From Gamarada debralockiae (taxonomy: Eukaryota > Ascomycota > Leotiomycetes > Helotiales > Hyphodiscaceae), in contig NXFV01001381.1 in assembly GCA_002803225.1 (NCBI GenBank), positions 1-64,000 on the forward strand: a DNA stretch of 64,000 nucleotides, given 5' to 3'. The position numbers and the translations under genes are program-made. Below the pieces are notes generated by a model. The model did no database searches, had not been told where the DNA came from, and was given only the letters and a program-made list of their open reading frames with translations. Positions 48,394 to 60,715 of this stretch are shown here, piece by piece. How positions within the stretch are numbered: position 1 is the stretch's first letter; each line of letters begins with the position of its first letter.

Positions 48394-50085
48394 TCACTTG
48401 ACAGCACCGAGATCTTTCAAACTTTTGTACGACTTCCTTTCTGCCTCAGACTTGTTGAGTTCCTTGTGCGCCGGCTCATCACTGCCAACCGCTAGACCTT
48501 GGATTTCATGTTGACCCCTTTTCGCGTTTCCAAAATCCCTGATCGAGAGTCTCCGTTCAAAGAACATATTGATATCTTCAATCGAAGCTCCTTCCATCTC
48601 CGGGCAACAAAAGTAAACGAAGACCAAACCAACGAAAGACAATGATCAAAGGAAGAGTCCGATGTCAGGACCCCAGTTCGCGTAACCAGCGTCTTGCATA
48701 TATGGGCTGACAAAGGTGATGATTAGGCTTGATGCTGATTGCGCAAAATATGTAAGGCCGTTTGTCTTCGACTTTAGTCTCGTAGTGGGTATCTCGGCCA
48801 TTGTGATCCAAGTAAGATTGGTTCATGTCAATAAATATAGGATCGCCCAAATGAACAACATAACGACTGAGGCTGTTTGCCTTGCTTTGCAAGCCGTTGA
48901 AGTATCATGTCCCGCTGCGTTGGCCGTCGTGAATATGGAGATAAACATTACGCCACTTCCGAACATCAGCAATGTCTTCCGACCGAAGTAATCTGGCGCC
49001 CGGGAAGAGAACGTGAGAGCGATGAGCAAGCAAGAGTTGACGAGCAAGACAAGCTGGTAGGCATTGGTGGCGCCTAAGGAGAGGAAGAAGATGACGAGGT
49101 AGTTACCGATGAATGAAAGGCATTGCCAGGCCTCGATGACAGGAATTGCCACGGCAATTATCGTTCGTCGAAAATTTGTGTCTCGAACCGGATCCATCCA
49201 AGATGCATCGCTAGTATGCACCTCGAGTGCAGCTTCAACATCAAGGAGATCCAGTTCGGTGATTTCATCACTCGTGCGGAGAGATTTTAGAACTGAAAGA
49301 GCTTCGTCTCGGCGGCCTTTCATGCAAAGCTAGCGTGGTGTTTCCGGGATCAGACGGAGAGTAGTCAGCATGAGAAAGGGGTAGGTCATTGGACGCCCAT
49401 AACAATTTAAATGCTCCAGTATCGGTACGAGCATAGATGTTAAAGATGATTCCATTGGCATTGACAGCCCCAGCGTCGAGAAACCAAGTGGAAATGGAGA
49501 TCAGAGCCCCACGGCATGAGGCAGGTGCGCATTCGGACTGATAAACTGGAATAAGAGTCACTGCAAGTCCTTACGGTATAGAATTGATGAAGCATCCTGT
49601 AGGAGTAAGTTGAAAGCTTTTCCATGGTGTATTGCGCACTTACCCATGATAGTTTGCCAGAACGAATTTGCGGTTACCTCAATGATCACCGCGACGATGA
49701 ACCAAAGCGACATCGCGAGCATCGCTCCACGTCGCCCAAATGGGTCACTTATACGCGGAGTGATGGTAGGTCTAATTGCCAAACCGGCTGTCGGAATGCT
49801 ACTACCTAGACATGTGTCAATATGTGAGCTGTTGCAGTTGTTGGAGTAAAGGGTCTGACCAGCTGATTGAAGAGGTGCCGAGATCGCGTATGACCGTCAC
49901 TGCATTGTGAACTCCATACCTGCGAGTAAATTCGGGAATTCCGAGGACGAAGACCACCATGATATATCATAGCCATAGATAATGGCACCAGGACAGGAGA
50001 CTACAACGAGTCGCCGAGCTCTTGCTGCCATGTCTTGCCGTAGAGGCCACTCCTTTGGATTGGATAGCGATTTGAGGAAAGCCAT
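48394..50085 (-). pseudogene. MFS alpha-glucoside-type transporter, decayed
   Basis: The order of blocks on the minus strand is that of a maltose-permease-type sugar porter: GAIIYGYD, (other frame) VLGIPEFTRRYG, DPFGRRGAML, TLIPVYQSECAPASCRG, LIPETPR, CMKGRRDEALSVLKSLR, TNFRRTIIA, QCLSFIGNYLVIFF, DYFGRKTLLMFG, MAEIPTTRLKSKT and YFCCPEMEGASIEDI. Lesions include a frameshift at about 49960, TAG (49330-49332) where PETPRW needs Trp, TGA at 48646-48648 and 48823-48825, and further frame changes near 49560 and 49350. The nonsense changes fit Trp TGG turned to TAG/TGA (G-to-A, RIP-like). It is next to the GH106-like gene, so the locus once had a second transporter. Confidence 0.8.
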
Positions 50086-51137
50086 TGGGGTGTCGATTCG
50101 AGTCTCAAATTCAACGCTACAAAGTGGTGTAAAACAGATCTAGAGGGAGACGATCCATGATGAAGTACTTATGAAAGTTCATCTCCTTGAGATGCATGGA
50201 TGGGTCTCCCTGAGGCTCAAGATTTCCATCAAAAGTGGAGGAAGGGTTTTGAGCATAGAAAGGACCCACAGAGATAACAAGGAACGTTAAGTCTTCCCAG
50301 AGGCCCGATATTGGGAAAGTGGAGTTCAAACACGATCCATTAACGGTGAAATGCGAGTTGCTATCTCAAAGCCATGTCAAAGCCGACGTCGACGTCATCG
50401 ACACTAGCCCGCGACATGCTGGGGAGTTTCGCATCCGTGCATTGAGACCATGGCCATCAATCATACTTGCTGCTCTATGAGTTGAATCTACAATGACCTG
50501 AAAGGCTTTCGTCGTTTTCATCGGAGAGGGAGTTGGTGGAGATAGGATTTTGAGCTGAAACGCGAGACTCGAGACGGCGAAATTGGCGCGCTAGTGGACA
50601 ACCTTCCAGAAGTACGAAGGCGGCTCCCAAAAGTCTTGCAACTACAGGGTATTCGGAGCCTGTAATGTCGCAATACTGTAGGGCTCGCTTGGTAATTACA
50701 GGTAGTTACAAGGCTTTCGACCGCGGCCTTCGTATTGCCTCCAATCATCAGCATCTCGAGCGCCCAATATTTCAAGGTGGCCATTCCTGCGCGGGAAGCC
50801 CATTTTGATTTTTCGGCTGCACTCTCAAGAAATAGTAACCAACTTCCTCACCGCAACCGTCTCCCAACCACCCGCCTTTCTTAATCACACTTTGCCGACC
50901 ACATTCGGTCCATTCGGACCTCATCCTCATGTCGCCGCCACCATCTTATACTCTGGATTGTCTAGGGCGATGGGCCGGTACCTCGAAACAGATCAGTTTA
51001 ATCACTATACTGAGATTGTACTTCTTCTCGATGATTATCAAATTTCGACGACACGATCGCAAGCACGTGGCCCCTGCCAAAGGCATTTTGATTTGGAAGT
51101 CGCCGCGGGAGTTTGAAGCCACAATCGCTCCTCATTG
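50086..51137. other. intergenic
   Basis: This is the flank between two pseudogenes. The open frame 50929-51213 (+) may be a decayed N-terminal part of the hydrolase that follows, but no motif confirms it. Confidence 0.3.
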
Positions 51138-52352
51138 GATTCTGCAGGAATCAGTAACGTATATGGCAAATGTTCTGGTGACCAAGAGGCCGCATTATCG
51201 ACTTTGGAAGTGACATTCGACGGTGGTGGAATGACAAGGCTGGAGAGCTGGACTGTCCATCTGGAACGGCTTGTTGAAGGACTGCCGAGCAAATTTTGGA
51301 CTTCGGGGATTGTAAAATTTAATCAAAGGAACGACATTGAAAGGTGTCAAGTCCTCGGTTGGTTTCGTCTAGGGGCCTCCCAAAGACTTTGGGACATCAA
51401 AGACAAGCTCGATATTACTGTTCAGGGACTGATGCGATCAGACCCGGACGAAACCGATATTCGCGTTGAGGGAGTGATGATTCTGAAAGGCAGCAGAGTC
51501 GTTTCCGAACACTACCTCTGGGGCTTGGATCAAAATACTCCTCACATCATTTCCTCGGCCACAAAATCTGTCGCAGCGATTCTGTTTAGCATTGCTTTTG
51601 ACCAAGCCAAGGTCTCCTTGGATGATATTATTTCCGATTCCTTTCCAAATTCCACGAGCGACTGGGCAGATGACGAATCTTCGCGTTTGTAACACATCTT
51701 GTCGATGACCAGCGGAGCTCAATTCGGCGGTTCCGAACCACAGGCTTTGCTGGCGACAGACAGCATCGAGAATCTCGTCCTTTTGTGGCCCCGCATCGGA
51801 TATCCAGGCACGAAATACAACTATAATATCGGACTGCCAGCTCTGTTTGGAGTTTAACTCGAACACAAGATTGGCCAGAGCTTGGAGAGCTTCACAAAGG
51901 AGTTTCTGTTCGATCCAATGGGTATCACCAACTATCGCTGGATGTACAGTACATAGACAGAAATCCATCAACGGAAGGTCACTTGTTCTTTTAGTGGGAG
52001 GTTTATATATGACATTGAGGGGTATGGCAAAGCTCGGTGTCATGATGCTTCAGAAAGGCGTGTTCGATGGCAGGCGAATTCTTCCACAGGAGTACGTTAC
52101 GATGAGTACGCAGCAGTAGACCCACCGTCTGAGTATCCGTATAGCTTTTATTGGCATCCGAACAAAAGCTTGGGCCATATCAGCAAGTATGAAGATGCTT
52201 ACCTGACGATTGGCCAGGGTGAACAAATCATTTGGGTTATCCCGTCGCTGGATCTTTGTGTTTGTTGCGGTGTCTTCTTCGCGGCAGGCTCGCGGCTCAA
52301 CGAGGGGCGTATTGAAGCGAGGAAGTGCTCGAAATTAATTGTGTACCAGTAG
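51138..52352 (+). pseudogene. class-C beta-lactamase-type serine hydrolase, decayed
   Basis: The SxxK catalytic motif is seen as SATKSVAAILFSIA, and the YxN element as KYNYNIGLPALFG; FLFDPMGITNYRW and LPQEYVTMSTQQ are family blocks. These hydrolases include esterases, amidases and transpeptidase-like enzymes, often unrelated to antibiotics in fungi. In-frame stops lie at 51690 (TAA), 51855 (TAA) and 51954 (TAG). Each fits a glutamine CAA/CAG turned to a stop by one C-to-T step. At least two frameshifts follow, before GGLYMTLRGMAKLG and before VDPPSEYPYSFYW. The 5' end is uncertain. Confidence 0.8.
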
Positions 52353-53067
52353 TCACAATCATTCCCACTGGCCAATTTAAAAGGCTTATTCATCAGAAGA
52401 GGCTCCCCCTACATGCCGGGGGACAAATCAGGGTCCGTGTAGGGGTTTCAAGCCTGGAGCTTTCACTGGATTCGCTTGCGACAAGGCGCAAGCCGCACTG
52501 CAGGCAAGGCCTGTACAGTAATAAGCGAAGCCGTCTATCACCACAATTCACCCATGCGAAACCTCCACATACGGCACTTGCATGTTCGTGCTTATTAACA
52601 TGTCTCCTTTGCCAGCTCACCCATGTATCCAGCTCAGCTACCAAATGCCTCGTTCGATAAGATGCTCTTTAAGACTGCTTTCCCCCCTTCCCGGTGCATC
52701 CGGTCTCTGGTGCAATCATTCCTCTCTAGAGCCCATGTTGCTCGGATTCTGATCTTTCTTTCCCTCAGATCGATTCTTGCGTATCTTCACCTCGTTCTGC
52801 GATTGGTTCTGCGAGATCTGAATGCTTGGGAAGTGCGATCTTATCTACAAATCTCATTGAACAATTCCAACTTGCGGCCTGAAACAGATTGGTTCGCAGT
52901 GTCGTATTAGCTTCGTGGAATATTCTGCGTCATCAAAGGCGGGGGTGCATAAACAATTGGGAAAATTTGAGTTTTGTATAGCTTCCTTCTCTGACGGAAT
53001 GAAAGGCAAGCTAACAACGGGCAGTGATGGCAATAAAGCTCTCCGTGATTGAACATAATCTCGAAAG
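52353..53067. other. intergenic
   Basis: No gene seen; open frames at 52325-52910 lack any domain. The last part is the promoter of the 53068 gene. Confidence 0.4.
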
Positions 53068-56000
53068 ATGACCCAAGAATTGCCCGAGGGCAACACTATG
53101 GCCCAATCCAAGGGCCCGTCAATATGGAAGAAGACGGCCGGCAAACTCAATATCCCCATCCCCATCCTGCTGATGATGGTAAAGTATGCAGCTCAAGCCC
53201 TCATATCTCTCTTCGGAGACCACACTGTTATTGAAAGCTAACAAACCAATTTACAGGGGAGCGATTGCACCTACAATAGGCCTCGCCATGTGTGTGCCAT
53301 TCCATGCCATCTACTAAAATCAAGAGCTGATTCTCGGAAGATATCAGAATAGCAGTGTTGCCGCGAGATTCTCAACAATTGGCTATCTCATCCCAATTAT
53401 GTCCATCCTCACTGTTCCAATACTTCCTCGGGCGAGATTTATTCAAAACTTCCTGGTTACCTCTGTAGGAACCCTGACTTGATCATGGTCACAACCGTTG
53501 GACTGATTTGATGTCTTTTCGTAGCTTTTGATCTGCCTGGCAGCTGCAATTTCGCTGTTCGCTATGTGGTGTGCAGTCAAGGCTCGAGCCAATACGACCC
53601 ATATTTCCGAAGTAGCGACAGTTAATGGACAGCCTGTCCCAGGTGCTGAAGTCAGTCCGTATAACGCTGCTGCCAGTGTTAACATGGCGATTTGGTTTTT
53701 CTTTGAAGTTTGGCTAGCCAACACGTCAGTCATCTCCCCAATTTCTAGTGGAAGCTTTTTGACAAGAACAGATTTCGCGCATACCGACCTCAATACTTTC
53801 TGCCTTCCATCGTCTTCTCTGTTTTCATCAATGTCACTGCAACTTATGGCACGCTCTTTGCAACAATGGAGCAGGCTGAGAACCTAGGTTATACTTCCTC
53901 CCCAGCACTTTGTACGGAATACTAATGTGAAATATTTCAGTCTCGCGTTTACTCGAAACTTTCTTCTCCGGCTTCGCGATTTCGTTTGCGGTCAGCATAT
54001 TTATCATTCCTTTCACCTCGCGAAGTCTTGTTTTCATGATGGTAACACAAGAATTCCATGGGATGAAGAGCGTTCTCGAAGTGCACAATCAATACATGCG
54101 GTCGCTGCCGACGCGTGATTGGTACGGAACGAAGAGTTCTTCCAAAGAATCCGACAGCGGCAAAGACTGTGAGAGCAAGTCTTCCAGCAGGACCATACCT
54201 TGGCCAGAAGCCGATACTTTGAAGGCGGTGACTGCGGGTGTGACGGAACTGCAAGTCAAGATACAGGCGGAACTTCGATATGCAAAACTTGAAGCAGCTT
54301 GGGGCAAGTTATCAGGGAAAGATATTTCAAGCATAGCCCGTTTATTAAAGGGCATATTGCTAGGGATCTTAGGGATGGAATCCCTGACCGAAGTCACTGA
54401 TCGCATTGAGAAACGTGGTGGTTGGGGAGCCGTGAGACTTCCAAGGACTGCTCATGATTTGACGGAGGCAGAAATCATTGCTCTAGAGGAGAAAGAAAAG
54501 CAGCAATGGACTTGGATATTTGAACAACTACGAGCGCCTATCCACCAACTTCAACAGGCAATGATCGATGGCCTCGAACACTCCATGTACACACTCGAGT
54601 TTGCAAAACGGCCGGCAACCCATGCCAAGATCGATATTGAGGCAAATGGTGTAGGGTCTCTGCCTGGGGAGAAAGGATTTGCCCCCTTTTTGGAAGGCAA
54701 AATTCAGGAGTTTCTTGCGAAGCGTGAAAGCTTCCTGAAGGAGTGGTGTGCGTTCAAAGGTGTGGATTACCCATTAAAGAGAGATGGTGTTCAGCTTTCG
54801 GACTCTCCATTACACGAGCGACATCAGTCTCAGCTGTACCTCGTCCTTGATGTAAGTTGCACGCCTTAGTCGATGACCAGGTGCTGATCTTTCCAAAAGC
54901 TAGAGTATTCGTTTCTCATGGTCGCGAGAGGCGTTTTAGATCTTGTCAAGTTTGCCGACTCCAAGGTAGAAGAGGGGACGATGGCGAAGAAACGTCTCAT
55001 CTTTCCAACTTGGAAGCAACTGAAGAAGTGGTTCTGGGCTTCGTTGTCTCGAGAAGACGGAAATCTAGATTATCAATCTTACAGCAAAAGATCTGGCTCT
55101 CCCACCGTCACCCTCAACGACACACTTCAAACAGACAGAGATGCTGAACACCTTCCTCCATCGACCGTTTGGGAAAAAGTAACAGATAAATTTCGACTCA
55201 TTCCGCACTTTTTCGGCTCTGAGGAATCCGCTTTCGGCTTCAGAGTCGCAACGGCTACCATGTGTATTGGAATTGTTTGCTACTTGAGAAATTCCCAACA
55301 ATTCTTCATAGATCAGCGTCTCATATGGGGTTCAATAATGGTTGCTATCAGCATGTCAATGTCCGCTGGGTCAGGAATATATGGGCAATTTCTTCGATTC
55401 GGGGGAACCGCACTTGCAATGGTCGCATCATACATTGACTGGTACATTGTTGATCAGCATACTGCTGGTATCATCGTCTTCACTGGGATCACGATGTTCC
55501 TATATCATTATCCTCTCGTAAAGGACTCCTCTAATCCTGTCATTCCGATGATCGGAATGGTCACGGTGATTTTGATAGTGGGATACGAACTCCAGGTTAA
55601 GCAAATCGGCATTGAAATCTCGATCTCCAACGGACAGGTCTACCATCCGCTGTATGAACTCGCCCCGTATCGACTCGCTGCTGTCGCAGGCGGAGTTGGC
55701 GTTGCGTTCTTGTTCACATACTTTCCATCTGTGGTTACAGCTCGAGCCAAACTCCGAACCGACTTAGGCGCATCGCTCTACCTCTTGGGCAATTATTACA
55801 GTTCTGTTCACCAGACTGTCTCATTACGAATTAGAGGCGCGGAAGGAGACCTGAGAGACAAGATGAGCACTGGGAGAAGACTTCAAAAAGCTCGAAGTCA
55901 AATTTTCGTCAAAGAAATCATCCTCCTCCAGGGCCTGAAGCAGCATTGCAAATTCCTGGCCTGGGAACCGACATTTGGAGGGAAGTTTCCAAGAGCCTCA

Positions 56001-56545
56001 TACGACAAGTTAATCAATCATACTCAGAAGTCAGTTTTCCACCCCATATGGATCCAGAACTGACATGAATTAGCATCGTTCACTTCTCGACAATGATATC
56101 CTACGTTACTGAAACGTTTCGAGACTTTCCAACTGACAAAAATCTTCAAGTCACCCCCGAATCGTGGTTGAAAGACTTCAAGCATCTCATCGCATCCCTG
56201 CAGCTTACCTCTCAGAATGTTACCTCCCTCCTTTCTATAGTCGCTGCTGCGATCTCGGCCGGTCGACCACTGCCACCTTACCTCAAAGCTCCCCAACCGG
56301 TTCGTCTCAGTCAGTTGCTTGAGAGCATGGACGCCGACATTCTCAGCCCGCGCCACGTCCTGGAACCAGGCTACGCCGCGTTTGCGGTCATGCAAGTGGC
56401 TACTTCGATGCTTGCGGATGATCTCGAAGGGTTGTTGGAAGAGACGAAGAATCTTGTCGGCGAAGTGAAGTTCGGCATTGAAACTCCTGGGACGGACAAT
56501 GTGGAGAACGCTGGTCCCGTCATGATGGGAGAAAAGAGAGACTGA
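53068..56545 (+). CDS. ArAE_2 / DUF2421 membrane protein (aromatic acid exporter-like)
   Basis: Eight exons: 53068-53183, 53257-53289, 53341-53464, 53525-53724, 53772-53887, 53941-54851, 54900-56029 and 56074-56545; phases agree, 1033 aa, normal for the family. The N-terminal ArAE_2_N block includes VKGAIAPTIGLAIYQNSSVA, TIGYLIPIMSILTVPILPRA and FRAYRPQYFLPSIVFS. A long soluble helical region follows (about residues 260-500). A second membrane block reads FGFRVATATMCIGIVCYLRN, LIWGSIMVAISMSMSAGSGI and VGVAFLFTYFPS, then the DUF2421 C-terminal domain. Plant and bacterial relatives of this superfamily move aromatic or organic acids; fungal members are poorly known. It probably sits in the plasma or vacuolar membrane. 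It is intact between a dead hydrolase and a broken ubiquitin-like gene. Confidence 0.88.
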
Positions 56546-58005
56546 AGTATGTGCTGAGTGGTTCCGTTGCCGTGGGGTGTCGGTTGTTGTGCCATCTTTT
56601 GACTGCGCTGACGCTGCGAGGGTGGCCAAAGAGAATTACTGTAATACGAAGCTGTGGCATCACCTACAAGCATTTTAATTGGCATGCAATGATAATAAAA
56701 AATCGGCGAGTTTTCTGAGCACTCGAAATTCTCATCCCGAGGGACTAAGAAGTTTGAAATTAGCTTGGACCCTGTGCTCTAAGGCATAAAAAGAGTTAGG
56801 CCATTCCTTCATTCCTTGCCTGTGCGCTTTAATTTTGATTTCGAAAGCAGTCTCCTTTATGGGGATACAGTAACAAGAGGTAAACCAGAAGGAGGGGGAA
56901 TATGGTACGCAGCGTATTATGAAGCCGAGCTCAGCCCCTTCCTACAGTACGAAATATATACAGCTGAAACTTGGATTTTCTCTGCAGCGTTCTTTGGCTC
57001 CGTTCATCTACATACTCATCTCACAATGCATTACCAGAAGTCATATTGATTGGAGCTGAATATGAACAGCATGGAACAAGCAAATGTCATCACCAGCATT
57101 TGGGCGAAAGTATCAGAAAACAGGGAAGGATCGGCTGGGTCGGTTCTAGAGCTTGGGTTGGTGGACAGCAAAAGTAAGAGCAAACAAGGTGCAGACATAG
57201 GACGGACGCTCCATTCTCCGTCTCAGTTGAAACTTCTCCGGCTGTCTCTTATATTCCAACAAGTTCAAGGAGAAGCTCAAAGATAAGATGCACTGCAGAG
57301 GCTACTAAAGGATCTCGAACGTGAACCAACTCTCGCACGTGATATGAAGCTGGAGAGAATGACAATGAACTATAGATTGGGGAAAGGGAATTTGAAATTA
57401 GGGCTTGGAAGGTTGCGACCTGTCGACTGAGCAATCAACGAGTTCCTGATTAGGAAGTGTGAATTACCAGCGTCAAAACTTCTATCACACATAATCTAAA
57501 GTGAAACCTTGAAAAAGCATTTTGCTTCAATGTACGTCCTATTAAATATCTCAATCAGGGGGTGATCGTTGTCGCCTACACGGTGGACCAATTGGCGCAC
57601 CCGAAAAATTAGTAGGTGCTGCGGTGTAAACCTAGGTGTGACTGAGCTTGAGGTGATAATCCTGGTTTCGCAATCTATATATAGAACCATCTCCGTCGGG
57701 AAAGTCATATAAAATTAGTTCAAAATCGCTCAGTATGCCAGAGACACATGCCATCGTCAGCTTTGGATCAGAAGTGCCAAGGAATAGCAAGGGGCTAGTT
57801 GAGCCTGATCTGTAGCTTGGCCTGGTTGACGGTGCGGGTGAGATACCTTCATCTTTGACGAAACTGATATACTCTGCACGTAGGGCCACAACTTCAGCCG
57901 AAAAAAGAACAGGTCATGATGTTACCGGATCTAGTTTGAATACTTCAGATCACGTTCCTCACGAGACCTCTGTGCAGAACCCGACCAAGGTTCCCGAGTT
58001 CGCTG
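56546..58005. other. intergenic
   Basis: Short frames only. A frame at 57855-58115 (+) overlaps the 5' part of the next gene in another frame and is not supported. Confidence 0.35.
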
Positions 58006-58922
58006 ATGGTGAAAACAAAGATACCAAGGAAAGGAGGAGAGTCCAAAAGGTGGATCTTCATCGAAGACACAGATACAGATACAGAGGCATACAAGAGCGA
58101 TCTGAGAATGTCTGATGGAAATAATCTCAAGAGAATATGGTTTCAAGATCTCATTCGGCGAAAATTCATCGTTCCATTTGACCAGATCGCATCTTGGGCA
58201 GTATGTTTCCCCTCCTGAAGTTTAATTTCTATTTCTACGCAGGTATTGAAGACTAAATTGAGTGTAGAGGATGAAAAAATTCATCACAATTGTTTCTCGC
58301 CAATCAGCTATCCATGAAGACGCCGAAATTACAGAGGGGTGGCCTGTAGGACTTGCCTAATGCAAGCGGGGAGGTTATCCTTCCAGGTTCATGGGATGCG
58401 ACAGTTAAACCAGGTACAGAGATTCTGATGTCTAGACACGGTGCAGAAAAGTCCCAAAAATTGCTGCATAAACCCACTCTTGCCCAAACCCATAGACTGC
58501 GAAACCCAGACTACGGCGGTCCTGAAGTCAGCGAAGACAGTCGCCCTCCATCGATCGGAGTCTCCGAGGGGAGTGAGACCGTGATTGTGGTTCGTAACAC
58601 GACCGCATTAACGAAGGTAGAGAATTATGTTATCCCGCTCCTCGCACCTGCGTTGATTGAAAGATCCGACGAGAGAAAAGACGAGAGTGTTATCGACAGC
58701 AATGCACTCAGTGTTGAGGCGAATGATCACGAAATACCAATCCGCCCAGCACCTTCGGCTTCGAATCGCGCAAATGCATCAAAGAATGCTGGGCCTTTTA
58801 AGAAAGATCTTTGGGAGAAACCGCCCTTTATTGCGCTCCCTCATTTAATTTCCGGTGAAGTGGGAGACTTGAATTCGTATCCTTTTGAAGAACGTTTGCA
58901 AAACTGTATTGAGCCAAAGTAG
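58006..58922 (+). pseudogene. ubiquitin-like (ULD_2-type) domain gene with one extra base
   Basis: The ubiquitin-like fold used in many ascomycete proteins is recognisable: NNLKRIWFQDLIRRKFIVPF, then DQIASWA. An intron (58201-58267; GTATGT...GTGTAG) leads into RMKKFITIVSRQ and ITEGWPVGL. The frame then meets a TAA at 58358-58360. One surplus G (58355) is enough to explain this; without it the frame runs VGL-PNASGEVILPGSWDATV and on to 58922. The C-terminal ~150 residues are disordered. The 5' end beyond ATG 58006 is uncertain and more exons may lie upstream. It is either a recent null allele or a sequencing/assembly error. Confidence 0.6.
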
Positions 58923-59055
58923 TAAAAGTTCACGACAATATTTTCAGGTAAACTTATCGGTTTTGAAGCGAGTCGTTTTGCTTAGAATTCAGGAAGACAC
59001 TACAAACATAAAGTCATTTCATATCATCCTCTAAGATCATAAAGTAGCCAAGGCA

Positions 59056-60715
59056 TTAAGCTGGCGTTAGGGACACCTTACACCCATTATTCACCGTCAT
59101 TATCAACGTTATCCGCTCTTCCCACTGCGTCCCATCACGTGGTTGAATGGCCCTGAAGGTCTGTATAAGCCGAGTTGCAGTGTAGGATGTCTCTGTCAGG
59201 GCAAATTGCTGTCCAATACAAATCCGGGGGCCGCCACTAAAAGGGAGAAATTCCCATCTACGAAGTTCTCTCCGTCAGTATATTAGGCACAGAAAGCACA
59301 CATGTGAGAAGTAACTCACGTCGGTCGAAGTTTCTCCCACCTCTCAGGTTTGAATTCCTCTGCGTCATCTCCATAGAGGTCTTTACGTCGATACATAGCC
59401 ATGTAGTTGACCATAAAATTTGTCCCGGCCTTGACAAACACAGGCGCTTTCTCATCTAGTCCACCGCCAACCGGTATAATAGTGTCGACGCGCGCATTCC
59501 GCCCATTAAGGGGAACAATAGGGTAAAGACGAAGAACTATAACAATTAGTAAGCAGTTAAACTATATGAGTTAAATCCTCCGTATCTTTACTGCAGTGCT
59601 GGAGAGATGTTTAACGAACCCTCATTGATGCAGAATCTCAGGTACTTTAGATTCTTAATTTGCTCAAACGTTGGCGCTCCTACCTCAAGAGTAGCGACCT
59701 CCTCTCGTAGCTTGGCATACACGTCTGGGCGCCGTGCCAGTGTGTAAAATAGTAGGCTCAATAAAGCTGCGGTCGTGTCACGCCCCGCAGCCAGAACGCT
59801 GAGCAACTCGATACGGATCTTCTTCTCATCATAGCCTGACTTAGCAAGCTCATTCAGAAAAATGTACCTTTCCTCTCCATCGTGGTTGTTGTTGTCTGCC
59901 CTCTCAGCAGAATGAGCTTGCCGATAGGTAAAGGCCCTTGATACATAGTGATCAATGAAGTCGTTGATGAATTTCACATCCCTGTGGAACTTGGGATCGG
60001 GGAAGATGTCCGCTAGCCTGCCTATTCGCATACGCGCGGCAATGCGCCTTTGGGTTTCACTGAAAGCTTTTGCGAAGCGTGTAAGTTTTTCATCTCCATC
60101 GGTCAGAAGCTGGTGGGTACTTTCACCGAACAGTAGCTCGGTGGCGGAGTCGATGGTAAGAAGCAAGAACAGCTGCTCGAGATCAACGGTCTGCCCATCT
60201 TTGGGGATCCTGGCAATGAGATTCGAAACATGGGTCTCGAGAACAGGCAGATCGGCGACTTGGCTCCTGTGAAAGTTCGGTCGAAGCATCGCCCGCGATG
60301 CCTCCCAGTCGGCTCCGTCAGAGCCAAAGATGCCGCCGTTGATAAGCGAGAATGCATACCTACGGTTCGGCGGAAGCTGCCAGTCTCTGAAATTTGTGGA
60401 AAAGACAGCCTTCACGTTTTCGGGCTCCATAGTGACGATGGTTGTAGTCCCCAGTATGGACAATGAGTATGTTTTCACATACCCAGCTTCCTGGAACCGA
60501 GCCATTAGACATATCATCAGACGTCTATTACGCAGCGCCTTCAATGATTGGCGCAGGAGATCAACTCCTAGAACGAGATCGAGCTGGGGATACTTGGCTG
60601 GTGGTAGGCACCCATGTTCACGTTCGATTCTGGTGTGAAGATTTTTATTTTGATTCTGCAAGTAAAGTCTATACAGGCAATATGTTGCCACGAGGAGGTA
60701 GAGAAGGGTCAACAT
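59056..60715 (-). CDS. cytochrome P450 (CYP52-like)
   Basis: Three exons: 60715-59620, 59536-59320 and 59257-59056; phases agree, 504 aa. It has an N-terminal membrane anchor ([19 protein letters not shown]), the I-helix oxygen-binding motif [12 protein letters not shown], the ExxR pair in EVLRLYP, the PERW region [11 protein letters not shown] and the heme-binding [11 protein letters not shown] with its cysteine. The sequence around [20 protein letters not shown] and [15 protein letters not shown] is like the CYP52 clan, whose members hydroxylate alkanes or fatty acids in the endoplasmic reticulum. The true substrate is unknown. It is intact, and no biosynthetic core gene is nearby. Confidence 0.92.
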
